From an uncultured Clostridia bacterium (GTDB taxonomy: Bacteria > Bacillota > Clostridia > Christensenellales > Borkfalkiaceae): a stretch of 6,093 bases of DNA. The position numbers and the translations under genes were made by a program. The stretch covers positions 1 to 6,093 of the forward strand of contig CALVLO010000088.1 of the NCBI GenBank assembly GCA_944338265.1, written 5' to 3'. Each line of letters starts with the position of its first letter. Position 1 is the first letter of the stretch. Of the stretch, positions 1 to 5,593 are shown one piece after another. The notes under the pieces are model-generated. The model had not been told where the DNA came from, searched no databases, and worked only from the letters and a program-made list of their open reading frames with translations.

Positions 1-141
1 CTCGTTTGGGAGTGCCCGCACTGCCATAACCGCGATCAGACGAAGATGAACGTTGCCCGCCGCACCTGCGGCTATATCGGGACGCAGTTCTGGAATCAGG
101 GCAGGACGCAGGAGATCAAGGACAGGGTCCTGCACCTTTGA
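1..141 (+). CDS. nrdD: Anaerobic ribonucleoside-triphosphate reductase, C-terminal end (partial)
   Basis: Only the last 46 residues are in the window; the gene begins to the left. NrdD makes deoxyribonucleotides from ribonucleoside triphosphates without oxygen, using a glycyl radical installed by NrdG. Two features identify it. A CPHC pair (residues 5-8 of the visible part) matches the second half of the C-terminal zinc site; the first pair would lie upstream. The RRTCGYIG stretch (residues 20-27) is the glycyl-radical motif, so G24 of the visible part is the expected radical glycine. The ending FWNQGRTQEIKDRVLHL is typical of clostridial NrdD. The stop codon TGA (139-141) shares its last base with the ATG of nrdG, so the two are almost certainly translated from one mRNA. 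No truncation or frameshift is seen in the visible part. Confidence 0.95.
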   Translation, partial: LVWECPHCHNRDQTKMNVARRTCGYIGTQFWNQGRTQEIKDRVLHL

Positions 142-662
142 TGAATTACGCAGAGATCAAAAAGACGGATATTGCCAACGGAGAGGGGGTGCGCGTCTCC
201 CTCTTCGTTTCCGGTTGCAGAAGGCATTGTAAGAATTGCTTCAATAAGATCGCGTGGGATTTTGCCTACGGAAAGCCCTTTACCGAGGCGGTAGAGGAGG
301 AGCTGCTTGCAGCGCTTGCGCCCGATCATATTGCGGGGCTCACCCTGCTCGGCGGCGATCCGATGGAGCCGGAAAACCAGCGCGCGCTGCTTCCCTTCGT
401 CAAAAAAGTGCGCGCACGCCTTCCGCGGAAAAATATTTGGTGCTACACGGGCTATACCTTCCAAGGAGGGGAGATCGCAGAGCCGCAGGCGAATTGCGAA
501 GTGACGCGGGAGCTCATTTCGCTGCTCAATGTTTTGGTAGACGGGCGCTTTGTGGAGGAACTCAAAGATATCCGCCTCAAATTCCGCGGCTCCTCCAACC
601 AGCGCGTGATCGACGTCAAACGCAGTTTAGAGGCAAATAGCATAGTATTATATCTGACATAA
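141..662 (+). CDS. nrdG: Anaerobic ribonucleotide reductase activating protein (radical SAM)
   Basis: NrdG is a small radical SAM enzyme that uses a [4Fe-4S] cluster and S-adenosylmethionine to generate the glycyl radical on NrdD. The 173-residue length is usual for the family. The cluster motif CX3CX2C is visible at C26, C30 and C33 (sequence SGCRRHCKNC), followed by F34-N35 and W39 as in other NrdG proteins. LLGGDPM at residues 69-75 corresponds to the GGEP-like SAM-binding strand. The ATG at 141 is chosen because it overlaps the nrdD stop (TGATG) and starts the conserved MNYAEIKKTDIANGEGVR N-terminus; a TTG at 138 in the same frame is less likely. No strong Shine-Dalgarno site precedes it, which fits translational coupling to nrdD. 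It is the last gene of its operon: a hairpin and a new promoter follow. Confidence 0.96.
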   Translation: MNYAEIKKTDIANGEGVRVSLFVSGCRRHCKNCFNKIAWDFAYGKPFTEAVEEELLAALAPDHIAGLTLLGGDPMEPENQRALLPFVKKVRARLPRKNIWCYTGYTFQGGEIAEPQANCEVTRELISLLNVLVDGRFVEELKDIRLKFRGSSNQRVIDVKRSLEANSIVLYLT

Positions 663-682
663 CATTACCTTATTATAGTACG

Positions 683-721
683 AGCATGCGCGGGGGATAT
701 AAAATATCCCCCGCGCATGCT
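683..721. terminator. Perfect 18-bp-arm hairpin after nrdG
   Basis: The arms 683-700 and 704-721 are exact reverse complements, separated by only AAA. The stem has a GC-rich middle (CGCGGGGG / CCCCCGCG) and an AT-rich tip. It lies 20 bases after the nrdG stop and just before the next promoter, the right place for a transcription terminator or an mRNA 3'-end stabiliser. No T-run follows on either strand, so it is not a textbook intrinsic terminator. The structure is certain; its role as terminator is an inference. Confidence 0.6.
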
Positions 722-728
722 GTGGGAC

Positions 729-758
729 TTGACAGCAATGCCGCATCTGCGGTATAAT
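729..758 (+). promoter_or_regulatory. Full-consensus sigma-A promoter for the aminopeptidase gene
   Basis: The -35 box TTGACA (729-734) and the -10 box TATAAT (753-758) both match the housekeeping consensus at every base, with an 18-base spacer. Transcription would start near 765, giving a short leader of about 25 bases before the aminopeptidase ATG at 789. A promoter this close to consensus predicts strong expression unless repressed, and a palindrome fills much of the spacer. Confidence 0.85.
738..755. promoter_or_regulatory. Palindrome in promoter spacer (candidate operator)
   Basis: The core CCGCA-TC-TGCGG (741-752) is a perfect inverted repeat. With one mismatched pair it extends to AT...AT (738-755) and so runs into the -10 box. 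Its position between -35 and -10 is typical of repressor operators. The same core, with a different two-base centre, recurs at 4215-4226 before the flavodoxin gene. No regulator can be named. Confidence 0.4.
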
Positions 759-788
759 TGCCGCGATAAGCAAATGCAGGAGGAACAT

Positions 789-2015
789 ATGAATAAGCTG
801 CAATTAAAGCGCTATGCAAAGCTGCTCGCGAAAGTGGGCGTCAATGTGAAAAAGGGGCAGTGGGTCGTCGTGGATGCGGGGCTCGATCAGCCCGAGTTTG
901 TGGAGTGGGTCGTCGAAGAGCTGTACCGCGCGGGGGCGGGCAAAGTCACGGTGGATTGGGGGCACCAATCTATTGCGAAGCTTCAGTATAAATACGAGAA
1001 GCTCGAAACGCTTTCCGAAGTCCCTGCATGGACGGTTGCCCGCCGCGAGGCATATCTCAAAGAGCTCCCCGCCATGCTGCACATCATCTCGGAAGATCCC
1101 GATGGGCTTGCGGGCATCGATCAGGAGAAATTCACCAAGGCGCGCATCGGCAGGATGAAGATCTTAAAGCCCTATCAGGACGCCATGGAAAATAAGTACC
1201 AGTGGTGCATCGCCGCCGTGCCCGGCAAGGCATGGGCGAAGAAGGTATTCCCTGGGCTGCAGGTCAACCGCGCGGTGGAGGCGCTTTGGGACGCCATCTT
1301 AAAGGCTTCCCGTGCCGACGGAGCGGATCCCATCCGCGAGTGGGCACGCCATAACGATGAGATCGGCGGAAGGTGCGATCATCTCAACCGCCTGGGGCTC
1401 GTCTCGCTCGAATACAAGGCGAAGAACGGCACCGATCTCAAGGTCGGGCTCATTCCCGAGGGCATCTTTGCGGGCGGTGGAGAAAACACGCTCTCCGGGC
1501 GCTACTTCAACCCCAATATCCCTTCGGAGGAGATCTTCACCTCGCCCAAGGCAGGGGAGGCGGAGGGCATCGTGTATGCCACCAAGCCGCTCTCCTACCA
1601 GGGCGAACTCATCGAGGATTTTTCGCTGCGCTTTGCGAGCGGGAAGGTCGTCGAGGTGAAGGCGAAGAAAAACCAGCATCTTTTGGAAAAGATGATCGGC
1701 ATGGACGAGGGCGCCTGCATGCTCGGCGAGTGTGCGCTCATTGCCGAAGATTCGCCCATCAACAATGCGGGGATCCTCTTTTACAACACCCTCTTCGATG
1801 AGAACGCGAGCTGCCATCTGGCGCTCGGCAGGGGATTTACCAACCTTCTCAAGGGCTTTGAGGGCATGACGCAGGAGGAGATCCACGCCAAGGGCATCAA
1901 CGATAGTATGATCCACGTCGATTTTATGATCGGCTGCAAGGATATGGAGATCACGGGCGTGACGGAGAAGGGCGAGCGCGTTGCCATCTTCAAAGACGGA
2001 AATTGGGCGTTTTAA
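789..2015 (+). CDS. M29 family metallo-aminopeptidase (AmpS-like)
   Basis: This 408-residue protein matches peptidase family M29 (thermophilic aminopeptidase T, AmpS), cytoplasmic metal-dependent exopeptidases that remove N-terminal amino acids from peptides; the length is normal. No signal peptide is seen. Residues matching the known dinuclear metal site are in order: the acidic pair in NIPSEEIF (E247/E248), E314 in LGECAL, H343 in ENASCHLALG, and H376 and D378 in IHVDFMIG. The N-terminal part (residues 1-200) carries the usual substrate-side fold with LKRYAKLLAKVGVNVKKGQ at residues 5-23. ATG 789 is chosen because AGGAGG (778-783) lies five bases upstream; the frame is open further up to 717 but that would overlap the promoter and hairpin. 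It has its own strong promoter. The CobW genes 68 bases downstream may be metal-handling partners, which is only an inference. Confidence 0.92.
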   Translation: MNKLQLKRYAKLLAKVGVNVKKGQWVVVDAGLDQPEFVEWVVEELYRAGAGKVTVDWGHQSIAKLQYKYEKLETLSEVPAWTVARREAYLKELPAMLHIISEDPDGLAGIDQEKFTKARIGRMKILKPYQDAMENKYQWCIAAVPGKAWAKKVFPGLQVNRAVEALWDAILKASRADGADPIREWARHNDEIGGRCDHLNRLGLVSLEYKAKNGTDLKVGLIPEGIFAGGGENTLSGRYFNPNIPSEEIFTSPKAGEAEGIVYATKPLSYQGELIEDFSLRFASGKVVEVKAKKNQHLLEKMIGMDEGACMLGECALIAEDSPINNAGILFYNTLFDENASCHLALGRGFTNLLKGFEGMTQEEIHAKGINDSMIHVDFMIGCKDMEITGVTEKGERVAIFKDGNWAF

Positions 2016-2026
2016 GCCCTTTTTCC
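1998..2026 (+). terminator. Weak intrinsic terminator at the end of the aminopeptidase gene
   Basis: GGGC (2005-2008) pairs with GCCC (2016-2019) and is followed at once by TTTTT (2020-2024). A further five pairs, GGAAA (1998-2002) with TTTCC (2022-2026), can form beyond two T-T mismatches. The TAA stop (2013-2015) lies in the loop. The stem is short, so read-through into the CobW genes is likely. Confidence 0.35.
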
Positions 2027-2030
2027 ATGT

Positions 2031-2059
2031 TTGAGGGTATGCGTTTTCGGGTATATATT
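2031..2059 (+). promoter_or_regulatory. Possible promoter for the CobW gene pair
   Basis: TTGAGG (2031-2036) and TATATT (2054-2059) are spaced by 17 bases and match the sigma-A consensus at four and five of six positions. The start would fall near 2066, just before the ribosome site of the first CobW gene. I looked for an AT-rich Zur-type palindrome around it and found none. Confidence 0.45.
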
Positions 2060-2072
2060 GAGGAAACAATGT

Positions 2073-2081
2073 GAGGTGATC
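2073..2081 (+). promoter_or_regulatory. Strong ribosome binding site of the CobW gene
   Basis: GAGGTGATC is complementary over nine bases to the 3' end of 16S rRNA. Its GAGG core lies seven bases before ATG 2084, which fixes that start codon. Confidence 0.75.
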
Positions 2082-2083
2082 GC

Positions 2084-3139
2084 ATGATCAAAGTGGATAT
2101 TTTTTCGGGGTTTTTGGGCGCGGGCAAGACGACGCTCATCAAAAAACTCATTCAGGAAGTGTATAAGGGCGAAAAGGTCGTGCTCATCGAAAACGAATTT
2201 GGTGAGATCGGCGTAGACGGCGGCTTTTTGCAGGATGCGGGCATCCGGATCACCGAGATGAACTCGGGCTGCATCTGCTGCACGCTCGTGGGCGATTTTG
2301 CAAAGGCGCTCAAAGAGGTCGCCGCAACATATGCGCCCGACCGCATTGTCATCGAGCCTTCAGGCGTCGGCAAGCTCTCCGATGTCATCCGCGCCGTGCA
2401 GCATGCGGGCGTGGAGGGGGCATCGCTCAACGCCTTCTGCACCGTCGTCGATGCCAAAAAGTGCAAAATGTATCTGAAAAACTTCGGTGAATTTTTCCTC
2501 GATCAGGTGGAGAACGCGAGCTGCATCGTGCTCTCGCATACGGGCGACGAGAAGAAGGTCGCCGAAGCCGTGGAACTTTTACGCGGGCATACGGACGTGA
2601 CCATCGTCACTACCAATTGGGAGGAACTCAAGGGGGCGGATATTCTCGCCGCCATCGAAAAGAAGGATAGCCTCGCCGCCGAGATGGAAAAGCTCGCCGC
2701 AGAGGCGCATGAGGCACATGAACATTGCCATCACGAAGGGCACGACCACTGCCATCATCACGATGAGCACGGGCATTGCCATCATGAACACGAGCATGAG
2801 CATGAAGGGCACGACCACTGCCATCATGGGGAAGAGCATGAGCATTGCCACCACGGGCATCATCATGCGGACGAGGTATTTACGAGTTGGGGCACGGAGA
2901 CGAGCAAAGTCTTTTCGGAAAACGCGCTGCAAGCGATGCTCGCAAGCCTCGCAACGGGCAAGTACGGGCAGGTGCTGCGGGCAAAGGGCATTGTGAATGG
3001 CGGCAGCTGCTGGTATCACTTCGACTATGTGCCCGACGAAGCGGACGTGCGCACGGGTCCCGCGATCGTGACGGGCAGGCTGTGCGTTATCGGCTGCAAT
3101 TTGGATGAGGAAGCGCTCAAAGCGCTCTTTTTGGGCTGA
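2084..3139 (+). CDS. CobW/YciC-family (COG0523) GTPase with His-rich metal-binding tract
   Basis: COG0523 GTPases deliver or handle transition metals in the cytoplasm, coupling GTP hydrolysis to metal transfer. In this 351-residue protein the P-loop is GFLGAGKT (residues 9-16). The family metal motif GCICC lies at 62-66 (C63, C65, C66), and the Walker B region IVIEPSG at 88-94. The base-recognition segment reads IVLSHTGD (148-155) instead of the usual NKxD. A linker at 209-261 contains 28 histidines and five cysteines in HCHH units. The CobW C-terminal domain follows at about 265-350. The His tract strengthens a metallochaperone or metal-buffer role, most likely for zinc, but the metal cannot be read from sequence, and nickel or cobalt remain possible. 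No cobalamin, urease or hydrogenase genes are nearby. It is followed after three bases by a second CobW-like gene, so the two are probably cotranslated. Confidence 0.93.
   Translation: MIKVDIFSGFLGAGKTTLIKKLIQEVYKGEKVVLIENEFGEIGVDGGFLQDAGIRITEMNSGCICCTLVGDFAKALKEVAATYAPDRIVIEPSGVGKLSDVIRAVQHAGVEGASLNAFCTVVDAKKCKMYLKNFGEFFLDQVENASCIVLSHTGDEKKVAEAVELLRGHTDVTIVTTNWEELKGADILAAIEKKDSLAAEMEKLAAEAHEAHEHCHHEGHDHCHHHDEHGHCHHEHEHEHEGHDHCHHGEEHEHCHHGHHHADEVFTSWGTETSKVFSENALQAMLASLATGKYGQVLRAKGIVNGGSCWYHFDYVPDEADVRTGPAIVTGRLCVIGCNLDEEALKALFLG
2708..2866 (+). repeat. Internal His-rich coding repeat in the CobW gene
   Basis: This segment encodes residues 209-261, built from degenerate units centred on HCHH (residues 214, 222, 231, 245 and 254). 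Two copies of a 24-base stretch, at 2735-2758 and 2804-2827, are identical and 69 bases (23 codons) apart. That suggests expansion by in-frame duplication. The tract is probably a flexible metal-binding linker between the GTPase and C-terminal domains. Confidence 0.85.
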
Positions 3140-3142
3140 GCC

Positions 3143-4093
3143 ATGCAGCAGACGCAGGAGGTGCCCGTCTATCTCTTCCTCGGTTTTCTCGAGGCGGGCA
3201 AGACAAAATTTATCCAAGAGACCTTTGAAGACGAGCGCTTTGATTCGGGCGAGCGCACGCTGCTGCTCGTAACGGAGGAGGGGGAGGAGGAGTACGATCC
3301 CTCCCGCTTTGCCGTGCGGGACTATGCCGTTGAGACGCTCGAAGAAGAGGATCTGAATGCGCAGACGCTTTCCTATCTCGCGCAAAAGCACGGGGCGGAG
3401 CGCGTCGTTGTGGAATACAACGGCATGCTTGAACTGCAAAAGTTTTTCGACGCCATGCCGGAAACTTGGGCGATCGCGCAGGTGATGACCTTTTTCGACG
3501 CGACGACCTTCCTCCAATACAACAAAAATATGCGCCAGCTCGTCTTCGACAAGGTGCAGTATGCCGATATGGTCGTCTTTAACCGTTTTCGCGGCGAATA
3601 CTCTAAGGAGGAGTTTCACAAGATCGTCCGCGGTATGACCCGCCGCCCCGGCATCGTCTACGAATATCTCGGCGGCAAGGCGGAATACGACGAGATTCAA
3701 GATCCGCTCCCTTACGATCTCAACGCGGAGATCATCGAAATTGCAGATAAAGACTACGCCTTTTTCTACCGCGATCTCGTGGAGGAGACGGAAAAATACG
3801 ATGGGAAAGTCGTCCGCTTCAAGGGGCTCGTCGCCGTCGATAAAAAGATGCCCAAGGGCACCATCGTCGTCGGGCGGCATATCATGACGTGCTGCGAGGC
3901 AGATATCGCTTACAGCGGGCTCGTCTGTTTGCACAATTCCCGCCTTCCGCTCCAAATGCGCGATTGGGTCGTGGTAACGGCGGAGATCGCCGTCGGCTAT
4001 CATAAGATCTACGGGCAGAGGGGACCCGTCCTCAAAGCGCGCTCTGTGGAGTATGCCCCCCCGCCCGAGCAGGAACTTGCCACCTTCTATTAA
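3143..4093 (+). CDS. Divergent CobW-like P-loop GTPase fused to a YcgQ-like (TIGR03943) C-terminal domain
   Basis: The first half of this 316-residue protein is a diverged CobW-type P-loop domain: GFLEAGKT at residues 14-21, a Walker B-like strand VVVEYNGM at 88-95, and VVFNRFRG at 144-151 in the NKxD position. The CxCC metal motif is absent; an acidic stretch EEGEEEYD (45-52) lies roughly where the first switch region would be. From about residue 205 the sequence changes character. Features such as GKVVRFKGLV (221-230), VGRHIMTCCEAD (243-254), DWVVVTAEI (274-282) and a proline-rich end resemble the C-terminal beta-rich domain of YcgQ, the partner of the YcgR permease linked to Zur-type zinc regulation. 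No membrane segment is seen, unlike YcgQ itself. ATG 3143 is three bases after the preceding stop, with no strong ribosome site, so translation is probably coupled. The domain match is from memory of the family pattern; the zinc role is inferred. Confidence 0.8.
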   Translation: MQQTQEVPVYLFLGFLEAGKTKFIQETFEDERFDSGERTLLLVTEEGEEEYDPSRFAVRDYAVETLEEEDLNAQTLSYLAQKHGAERVVVEYNGMLELQKFFDAMPETWAIAQVMTFFDATTFLQYNKNMRQLVFDKVQYADMVVFNRFRGEYSKEEFHKIVRGMTRRPGIVYEYLGGKAEYDEIQDPLPYDLNAEIIEIADKDYAFFYRDLVEETEKYDGKVVRFKGLVAVDKKMPKGTIVVGRHIMTCCEADIAYSGLVCLHNSRLPLQMRDWVVVTAEIAVGYHKIYGQRGPVLKARSVEYAPPPEQELATFY

Positions 4094-4112
4094 AAAATTT
4101 TGGAAAGATTGT

Positions 4113-4142
4113 AAAAAAATGCCGCAAATATCGGCATTTTTT
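4113..4142. terminator. Intrinsic terminator after the CobW pair
   Basis: The arms 4114-4124 and 4132-4142 form an 11-bp stem with a seven-base loop. The GCCG/CGGC core is preceded by seven A and followed by six T, so it can terminate transcription on either strand. It begins 20 bases after the stop of the second CobW-like gene. Confidence 0.88.
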
Positions 4143-4152
4143 CATTTTATGA

Positions 4153-4181
4153 TTTACAAACCGCAAGTTTCATGATATACT
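4153..4181 (+). promoter_or_regulatory. Extended -10 promoter for the flavodoxin/methyltransferase operon
   Basis: TTTACA (4153-4158) and TATACT (4176-4181) are 17 bases apart, and a TG at 4173-4174 makes an extended -10. A TATAAT immediately downstream (4182-4187) is a better hexamer but has no -35 at a normal distance. The start would be near 4188, giving a leader of about 50 bases. Confidence 0.65.
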
Positions 4182-4187
4182 TATAAT

Positions 4188-4227
4188 GTAACGGAGGGAG
4201 AACGTTACTTTTTGCCGCAGGTGCGGC
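4188..4227 (+). promoter_or_regulatory. Structured leader: two inverted repeats before the flavodoxin gene
   Basis: The first repeat is GTAACG (4188-4193) with CGTTAC (4203-4208) and a nine-base loop; a GGAGGG that looks like a ribosome site spans its edge and loop (4193-4198). The second is GCCGCA-GG-TGCGGC (4214-4227), ending right at the GGGAG (4228-4232 region) used by the flavodoxin start. They could be operators, or RNA hairpins that affect translation. The second shares its core with the palindrome at 741-752. Confidence 0.45.
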
Positions 4228-4238
4228 GGGAGCGTATC

Positions 4239-4712
4239 ATGAAAAAACTTGTCGTATACTATTCTCTGAGCGGAAATACGCGCGCGGTCGCAAAGCGCAT
4301 CGCGCGGACGCTGCGTGCCGATCTTTTGGAGATCCGCACCGTCAAGACCTATCCCGATGATTACGACGTCTTGCTCGGCTTGGGCGAGAAGGAGGTCAAG
4401 AGCGGTTACATGCCGCAGCTTGCGCCGCTGCCCATCGATGCAAATGCCTACGAGAGCATCGTCATCGGTACGCCCGTTTGGTGGAGCACCTATGCGCCCG
4501 CCGTCAAAAAGTTTATGTCCACCGTCAAGTGGAAGGGGAAAAAGGTCTACCCGTTCACCACGAACGGCGGCGAGCTCGGGCATACGCCGAGCGATTTCAG
4601 GAAGGCGCTCCGCGGTGCGGCAGTTTCGCCTGTTTTGAGCGTCCGTTTTGAGGAGGGCGTACAGCTCACGGAGGACGGCGACATCAAGGAATGGATCGCC
4701 TCCATCGTATGA
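4239..4712 (+). CDS. Flavodoxin family protein
   Basis: This is a 157-residue single-domain flavodoxin-like protein, an FMN-binding cytoplasmic electron carrier or small oxidoreductase. The phosphate-binding loop SLSGNT lies at residues 9-14 right after the first beta strand (KKLVVYYS). The second flavin loop is GTPVWWSTYAPAVKKF (77-92), whose tryptophans are positioned to stack on the flavin. FTTNGGELGHT (106-116) supplies the third loop. This pattern fits the flavodoxin_4 group better than classical acidic flavodoxins. ATG 4239 is preferred, with GGGAG seven bases upstream; a TTG at 4212 is in frame but falls inside the inverted repeat and adds residues unlike the family. The redox partner is not identifiable here. 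The gene overlaps the next one by ATGA. Confidence 0.9.
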   Translation: MKKLVVYYSLSGNTRAVAKRIARTLRADLLEIRTVKTYPDDYDVLLGLGEKEVKSGYMPQLAPLPIDANAYESIVIGTPVWWSTYAPAVKKFMSTVKWKGKKVYPFTTNGGELGHTPSDFRKALRGAAVSPVLSVRFEEGVQLTEDGDIKEWIASIV

Positions 4713-5584
4713 GTGCACTTCCCCAAGAATTGCAGACAAGGCTGAAAGCGTCCTTCGGGGCGCTTTTTTCCGTGGTCGAAAGGGGGCTCTGCGGCGAACG
4801 CGCCGTCACGCTGCGCGTCAATACGCTCAAAACATCGGCGGAAGAGGTCGCTGCCGCGCTCGCCGCGGCGGGGATCGAGGCGGTGCGGGCGGAGTGGTAT
4901 CCCGATGCCTTTTTGCTCTCCGATGCACGCGAGGACGCCGTGCGCGCCCTCGCCATGTACGAGCGGGGCGAGGTGTATTTGCAGAGCTTTTCCTCCATGC
5001 TGCCGCCCCTCGTGCTTGCGCCGGCGGAAGGGGAAAATCTCCTCGATATGACGGCTGCGCCCGGCGGAAAGACGACCCAACTCTTGGCGCTCTCGGGCGG
5101 GAAGGCGCTCATCACCGCCTGCGAACGGGATGCCGTGCGCTTTTCTCGGCTACAATTTAATCTTGCGCGGCAGGGGGCTGCGCGCGTCAATGCGCGCAAA
5201 ACGGACGCGCTCGCGCTCGACGATGCGCTCAAATTCGATAAGATCTTGTTGGATGCGCCCTGTACGGGAACGGGCACCCTGCATGCGGGAAGCGAGGCGC
5301 GCTTTTCTGCGGCATATCTTGCGCGCTGCACCGCCCTGCAAAGAAAGCTTATAAAAAAAGCGCGCTGCCTCTTAAAGCGGGGCGGCACGCTCGTCTATTC
5401 TACCTGTTCGCTGCTTCCCGAGGAAAACGAGGGGGCGGTGGAGGAAGCGCTCCGCCTCGGGCTGCGCCTTCTGCCCGTAGAGCTCCCTGCCTCCGTTCCC
5501 CGCCTTCCTTCGCGGGAGGGCACCGTCTGCGTCTGTCCGACCAAGGCGTTCGAGGGATTTTTCATCGCAAAATTTACGCTGTAA
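4709..5584 (+). CDS. NOP2/Sun (RsmB/RsmF-type) RNA m5C methyltransferase, short form
   Basis: This predicted enzyme transfers a methyl group from SAM to carbon 5 of a cytosine in rRNA or tRNA. The 291 residues hold an N-terminal RNA-binding subdomain (VTLRVNTLKTS at 33-43) and the catalytic fold. SAM-binding motif I is DMTAAPGGKTTQ (113-124), motif IV is DAPCTGTG (182-189, C185), and motif VI is YSTCSLLPEENE (230-241). C233 is the expected nucleophile and C185 the releasing cysteine. There is neither the NusB-like N-terminus of RsmB nor the extra C-terminal domain of bacterial RsmF (usually about 450 residues), so it resembles the minimal archaeal/Nop2p form; the target is unknown. ATG 4709 overlaps the flavodoxin TGA (ATGA), suggesting coupled translation; an upstream in-frame ATG at 4691 is badly spaced from AAGGA. 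Its end faces the DUF1848 gene across nine bases, with no terminator visible between them. Confidence 0.9.
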   Translation: MSALPQELQTRLKASFGALFSVVERGLCGERAVTLRVNTLKTSAEEVAAALAAAGIEAVRAEWYPDAFLLSDAREDAVRALAMYERGEVYLQSFSSMLPPLVLAPAEGENLLDMTAAPGGKTTQLLALSGGKALITACERDAVRFSRLQFNLARQGAARVNARKTDALALDDALKFDKILLDAPCTGTGTLHAGSEARFSAAYLARCTALQRKLIKKARCLLKRGGTLVYSTCSLLPEENEGAVEEALRLGLRLLPVELPASVPRLPSREGTVCVCPTKAFEGFFIAKFTL

Positions 5585-5593
5585 CGGCGGCGA

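Noticed and set aside
60..71. Third copy of CCGCA-NN-TGCGG
   Set aside because: It is explained by codons for the conserved RTCG of the NrdD glycyl-radical motif.
717..788. Upstream start of the aminopeptidase at ATG 717
   Set aside because: It would put the promoter and half the hairpin inside the coding region; ATG 789 has an ideal ribosome site.
1299..2069. Minus-strand open frame of 256 codons opposite the aminopeptidase gene
   Set aside because: It is fully antisense to a gene with conserved metal ligands and shows no family signature.
2016..2083. Zur box upstream of the CobW pair
   Set aside because: The metal-related genes made this worth seeking, but I found no AT-rich inverted repeat resembling the Bacillus Zur site.
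2708..2866. Methionine-rich, apparently hydrophobic or membrane-like peptides in other frames of the His tract
   Set aside because: CAT codons read as ATG on the opposite strand or in shifted frames, so the methionine-rich 'membrane' segment is an artefact of the His repeat.
2708..2866. CRISPR-like or tandem non-coding repeat
   Set aside because: Units are short, in frame, and encode the His-rich linker of an intact gene; there are no regular spacers.
2579..4003. Long open frame on the minus strand opposite both CobW genes
   Set aside because: It lies wholly antisense to two genes with clear family motifs, has no ribosome site I can see and no recognisable domain; GC-rich codon bias keeps such shadow frames open.
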